Shown: positions 6,490 to 7,731 of the stretch, in pieces
Numbering within the stretch: the first letter of the stretch is position 1
Layout of the letters: each line of letters starts with the position of its first letter
Source of the DNA: an uncultured Dysosmobacter sp.
GTDB lineage: Bacteria > Bacillota > Clostridia > Oscillospirales > Oscillospiraceae
Length of the DNA stretch: 7,731 nucleotides
Assembly: GCA_934590165.1 (NCBI GenBank)
Contig: CAKTOO010000032.1
Coordinates: 1-7,731, forward strand
Reading direction: 5' to 3'
The notes under the pieces: generated by a model
Seen by the model: the letters and a program-made list of their open reading frames with translations, nothing else
Databases searched by the model: none
What the model was told of the DNA's origin: nothing
Position numbers and translations under genes: made by a program

Positions 6490-6529
6490 GGAGCGCGTCG
6501 GACAGGGCAGACATCGTCCGGCGCGCTCC
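6490..6529. repeat. Strong 14-bp hairpin in the gap after the relaxase fragment
   Basis: GGAGCGCGTCGGAC (6490-6503) pairs with GTCCGGCGCGCTCC (6516-6529), with one G-T wobble and a 12-base loop. The 3' flank TGTTTGAAAAT has only a weak T-run. It could be a poor terminator for the relaxase fragment or a DNA-level structure. The rest of 6451-6623 holds no gene that I can support. Confidence 0.65.
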
Positions 6530-6623
6530 TGTTTGAAAATCGCCATTTTCTTCAAGTCAAGAGCCGGGAAAAATTCCTCAAAAACGCTCCTCTCTCCAAG
6601 AGGGGACGCAGAAAGGAGAGTTT

Positions 6624-6899
6624 ATGAGAACAGGGCTTACGAAGCAGGAAAAGACCACCGATATTTGGTTTGACGAGAAAGACCCCACCATCTTCATCCG
6701 CACCCACAACACCGACCTCAAAAACAGGCTGACCGCATACAGCCGCAAACACCCTGCCATCTGCAAGCTGACGGACGTAGACCCGGACACGGGCTGCAAG
6801 GAATTTGAGATTGAAAAGGGACGCTTCTCTTTCCGGCTGACCGCCCCATACAGAGAGGAACGCCGCAGGGCGGCAAGCGAAGCGGCGAAAAACGAATAA
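6624..6899 (+). CDS. Small conserved protein of integrative elements, function unknown
   Basis: This 91-residue soluble, highly charged protein starts MRTGLTKQEKTTDIWFDEKD. AAAGGAGAG at 6612-6620 ends only a few bases before the ATG, giving strong support for the start. The body reads as a beta-rich segment (about 12-72, including FIRTHNTDLKNRLTAY and the FEIEKGRFSFRL strand), followed by an Arg/Ala/Glu-rich helical tail (PYREERRRAASEAAKNE). It has a single pair of cysteines (residues 52 and 63 approximately) and no signal peptide or membrane segment. I recall similar short proteins close to relaxase and replication genes in clostridial integrative elements, but I cannot name a function. It appears intact, unlike the genes to its left. 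It is convergent with the kinase gene, the two stops lying 7 bases apart. Confidence 0.8.
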   Translation: MRTGLTKQEKTTDIWFDEKDPTIFIRTHNTDLKNRLTAYSRKHPAICKLTDVDPDTGCKEFEIEKGRFSFRLTAPYREERRRAASEAAKNE

Positions 6900-6906
6900 A
6901 AGGGTT

Positions 6907-7731
6907 TTAGGGCTTCGTTGATTGTTGCGTTGGCAACCCCACCGCAATGGTAGTGCCCTTCTCCGAACTTTTCTCTACCCAAACGGAGCCGCCGTGGAGG
7001 TCGGCGATCTCCCATACCAGTGAGAGCCCCAGTCCTGCGCCACCGTATTCCCGGCTGCGAGACTTGTCCACCCGGAAGAAGGGCTGGAAGATACTGCGCT
7101 GATACACCTCCGGGATGCCGCAGCCGGTGTCGGAAACGCGGAGCAGGAGCTTTTCCAACTCCTGAGTGACAGAAACCCGTACCGAGCCGCCCGGCCGGTT
7201 GTACTTGACAGCATTCTCCGTCAGGTTGAAGATCAGCCGGTAGATCAGTGCATCGCTGCCGGTCATAATGCCGTCGCCCTCCGCCGTCAGCGTGACGCCG
7301 AGCTTATCTGAGAGCGGCGCAAGATCTGTGAAGATCTCCTCGATCATGGGAGCGAGCTGGATCCGCTCGTTCCGCGCCACCTGCCGCAGATTGCTCATCT
7401 CCAGCAGTGTCCTGGTCATCTGTATCAGCCGTTCCGTCTGCTCACGCAAAAGCGTAAGGAACTCCGCCGTCTCCGGTCGCACATCAGGATGCTCCGCGGA
7501 AAACAGCTCCAACTGCGCCTGCATTAGTGCCAGTGGCGTGCGCAGCTCGTGGGCGGCGTTGCCGGTGAACTGCCGCTGGGCGGAAAAGGCGTTGTTCAGC
7601 CGCTCCAGCATCTGGTTGAACGAGCGGCTCAGCTGCCGGAACTCCGAAATAGCATCTTCATCGATCCTCATATCGGCAAGATTGTTCAGCTGCACCTGCT
7701 CCACCTGCGAGGTAAAGCTGCGCAGGGGCTT
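6907..7731 (-). CDS. Sensor histidine kinase, C-terminal part, 5' partial
   Basis: The minus frame is open to the window edge (275 visible residues), so the GTG at 7704 is internal and the sensor and membrane part lies outside. Visible in order are the end of a HAMP linker (KPLRSFTSQVEQ to about residue 50), HisKA with the phospho-accepting His in AAHELRTPLAL (codon 7551-7549), and HATPase_c with N-box NLTENAVKYN, G1 box VSDTGCGIP, F-box FQPFFRVDKSRS and G2 box GGAGLGLSLV. All catalytic motifs are present. It would phosphorylate a response regulator, expected upstream beyond 7731. HAMP-containing kinases of this OmpR-partner type on clostridial islands often control ABC transporters or envelope-stress genes. 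The signal cannot be told from this part. No terminator separates it from the convergent small gene. Confidence 0.93.
   Translation of the reverse strand, partial: KPLRSFTSQVEQVQLNNLADMRIDEDAISEFRQLSRSFNQMLERLNNAFSAQRQFTGNAAHELRTPLALMQAQLELFSAEHPDVRPETAEFLTLLREQTERLIQMTRTLLEMSNLRQVARNERIQLAPMIEEIFTDLAPLSDKLGVTLTAEGDGIMTGSDALIYRLIFNLTENAVKYNRPGGSVRVSVTQELEKLLLRVSDTGCGIPEVYQRSIFQPFFRVDKSRSREYGGAGLGLSLVWEIADLHGGSVWVEKSSEKGTTIAVGLPTQQSTKP

Noticed and set aside
5151..7731. Second direct copy of the guaA core (attR) inside the window
   Set aside because: Searching by eye for GTGGGAATGA on the plus strand found only the guaA copy; the nearest look-alike, GAATGGGAG at about 6485, does not match. 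The other island end must lie beyond the window or be lost.

Overview
The window looks like chromosome from a GC-rich gut-type clostridium, probably Oscillospiraceae (Flavonifractor/Oscillibacter-like). This is inferred from codon usage dominated by GCC/CCC/CTG, strong AAAGGAGG ribosome binding sites, Gram-positive-type promoters and intrinsic terminators, and the gene families present. It has two parts that meet at the 3' end of guaA.

Positions 1 to about 5148 are ordinary core genome, all on the + strand. First comes the C-terminal two thirds of a YhaN/SbcC-like coiled-coil ATPase carrying a membrane hairpin (its start lies outside the window). Next is an Mrp/NBP35-type P-loop ATPase that probably carries Fe-S clusters, closed by a good intrinsic terminator. 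A purine pair follows, xpt (xanthine salvage to XMP) and guaA (XMP to GMP), with a promoter ahead of xpt and only 46 bases between the genes. Together the pair turns salvaged xanthine into GMP. The usual purine riboswitch is not visible upstream of xpt.

Positions 5149 to 7731 look like accessory DNA attached to the guaA 3' end, a known integration hotspot for genomic islands. The guaA end holds a core-like sequence with an inverted copy about 55 bases downstream. Short GATAGCA repeats and a 21-bp terminator hairpin follow. Beyond them lies a patchwork of broken mobile-element genes: a minus-strand C-terminal fragment of unknown family, the middle of a RepA-like AAA ATPase, and the C-terminal part of a MobV/Pre relaxase. 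The last two are fused in frame. An intact small protein of a type I associate with integrative elements follows, then, convergent to it, the C-terminal part of a sensor histidine kinase that runs off the window.

I see no clearly new biological system. The most interesting part is the scarred island boundary at 5137-6450.
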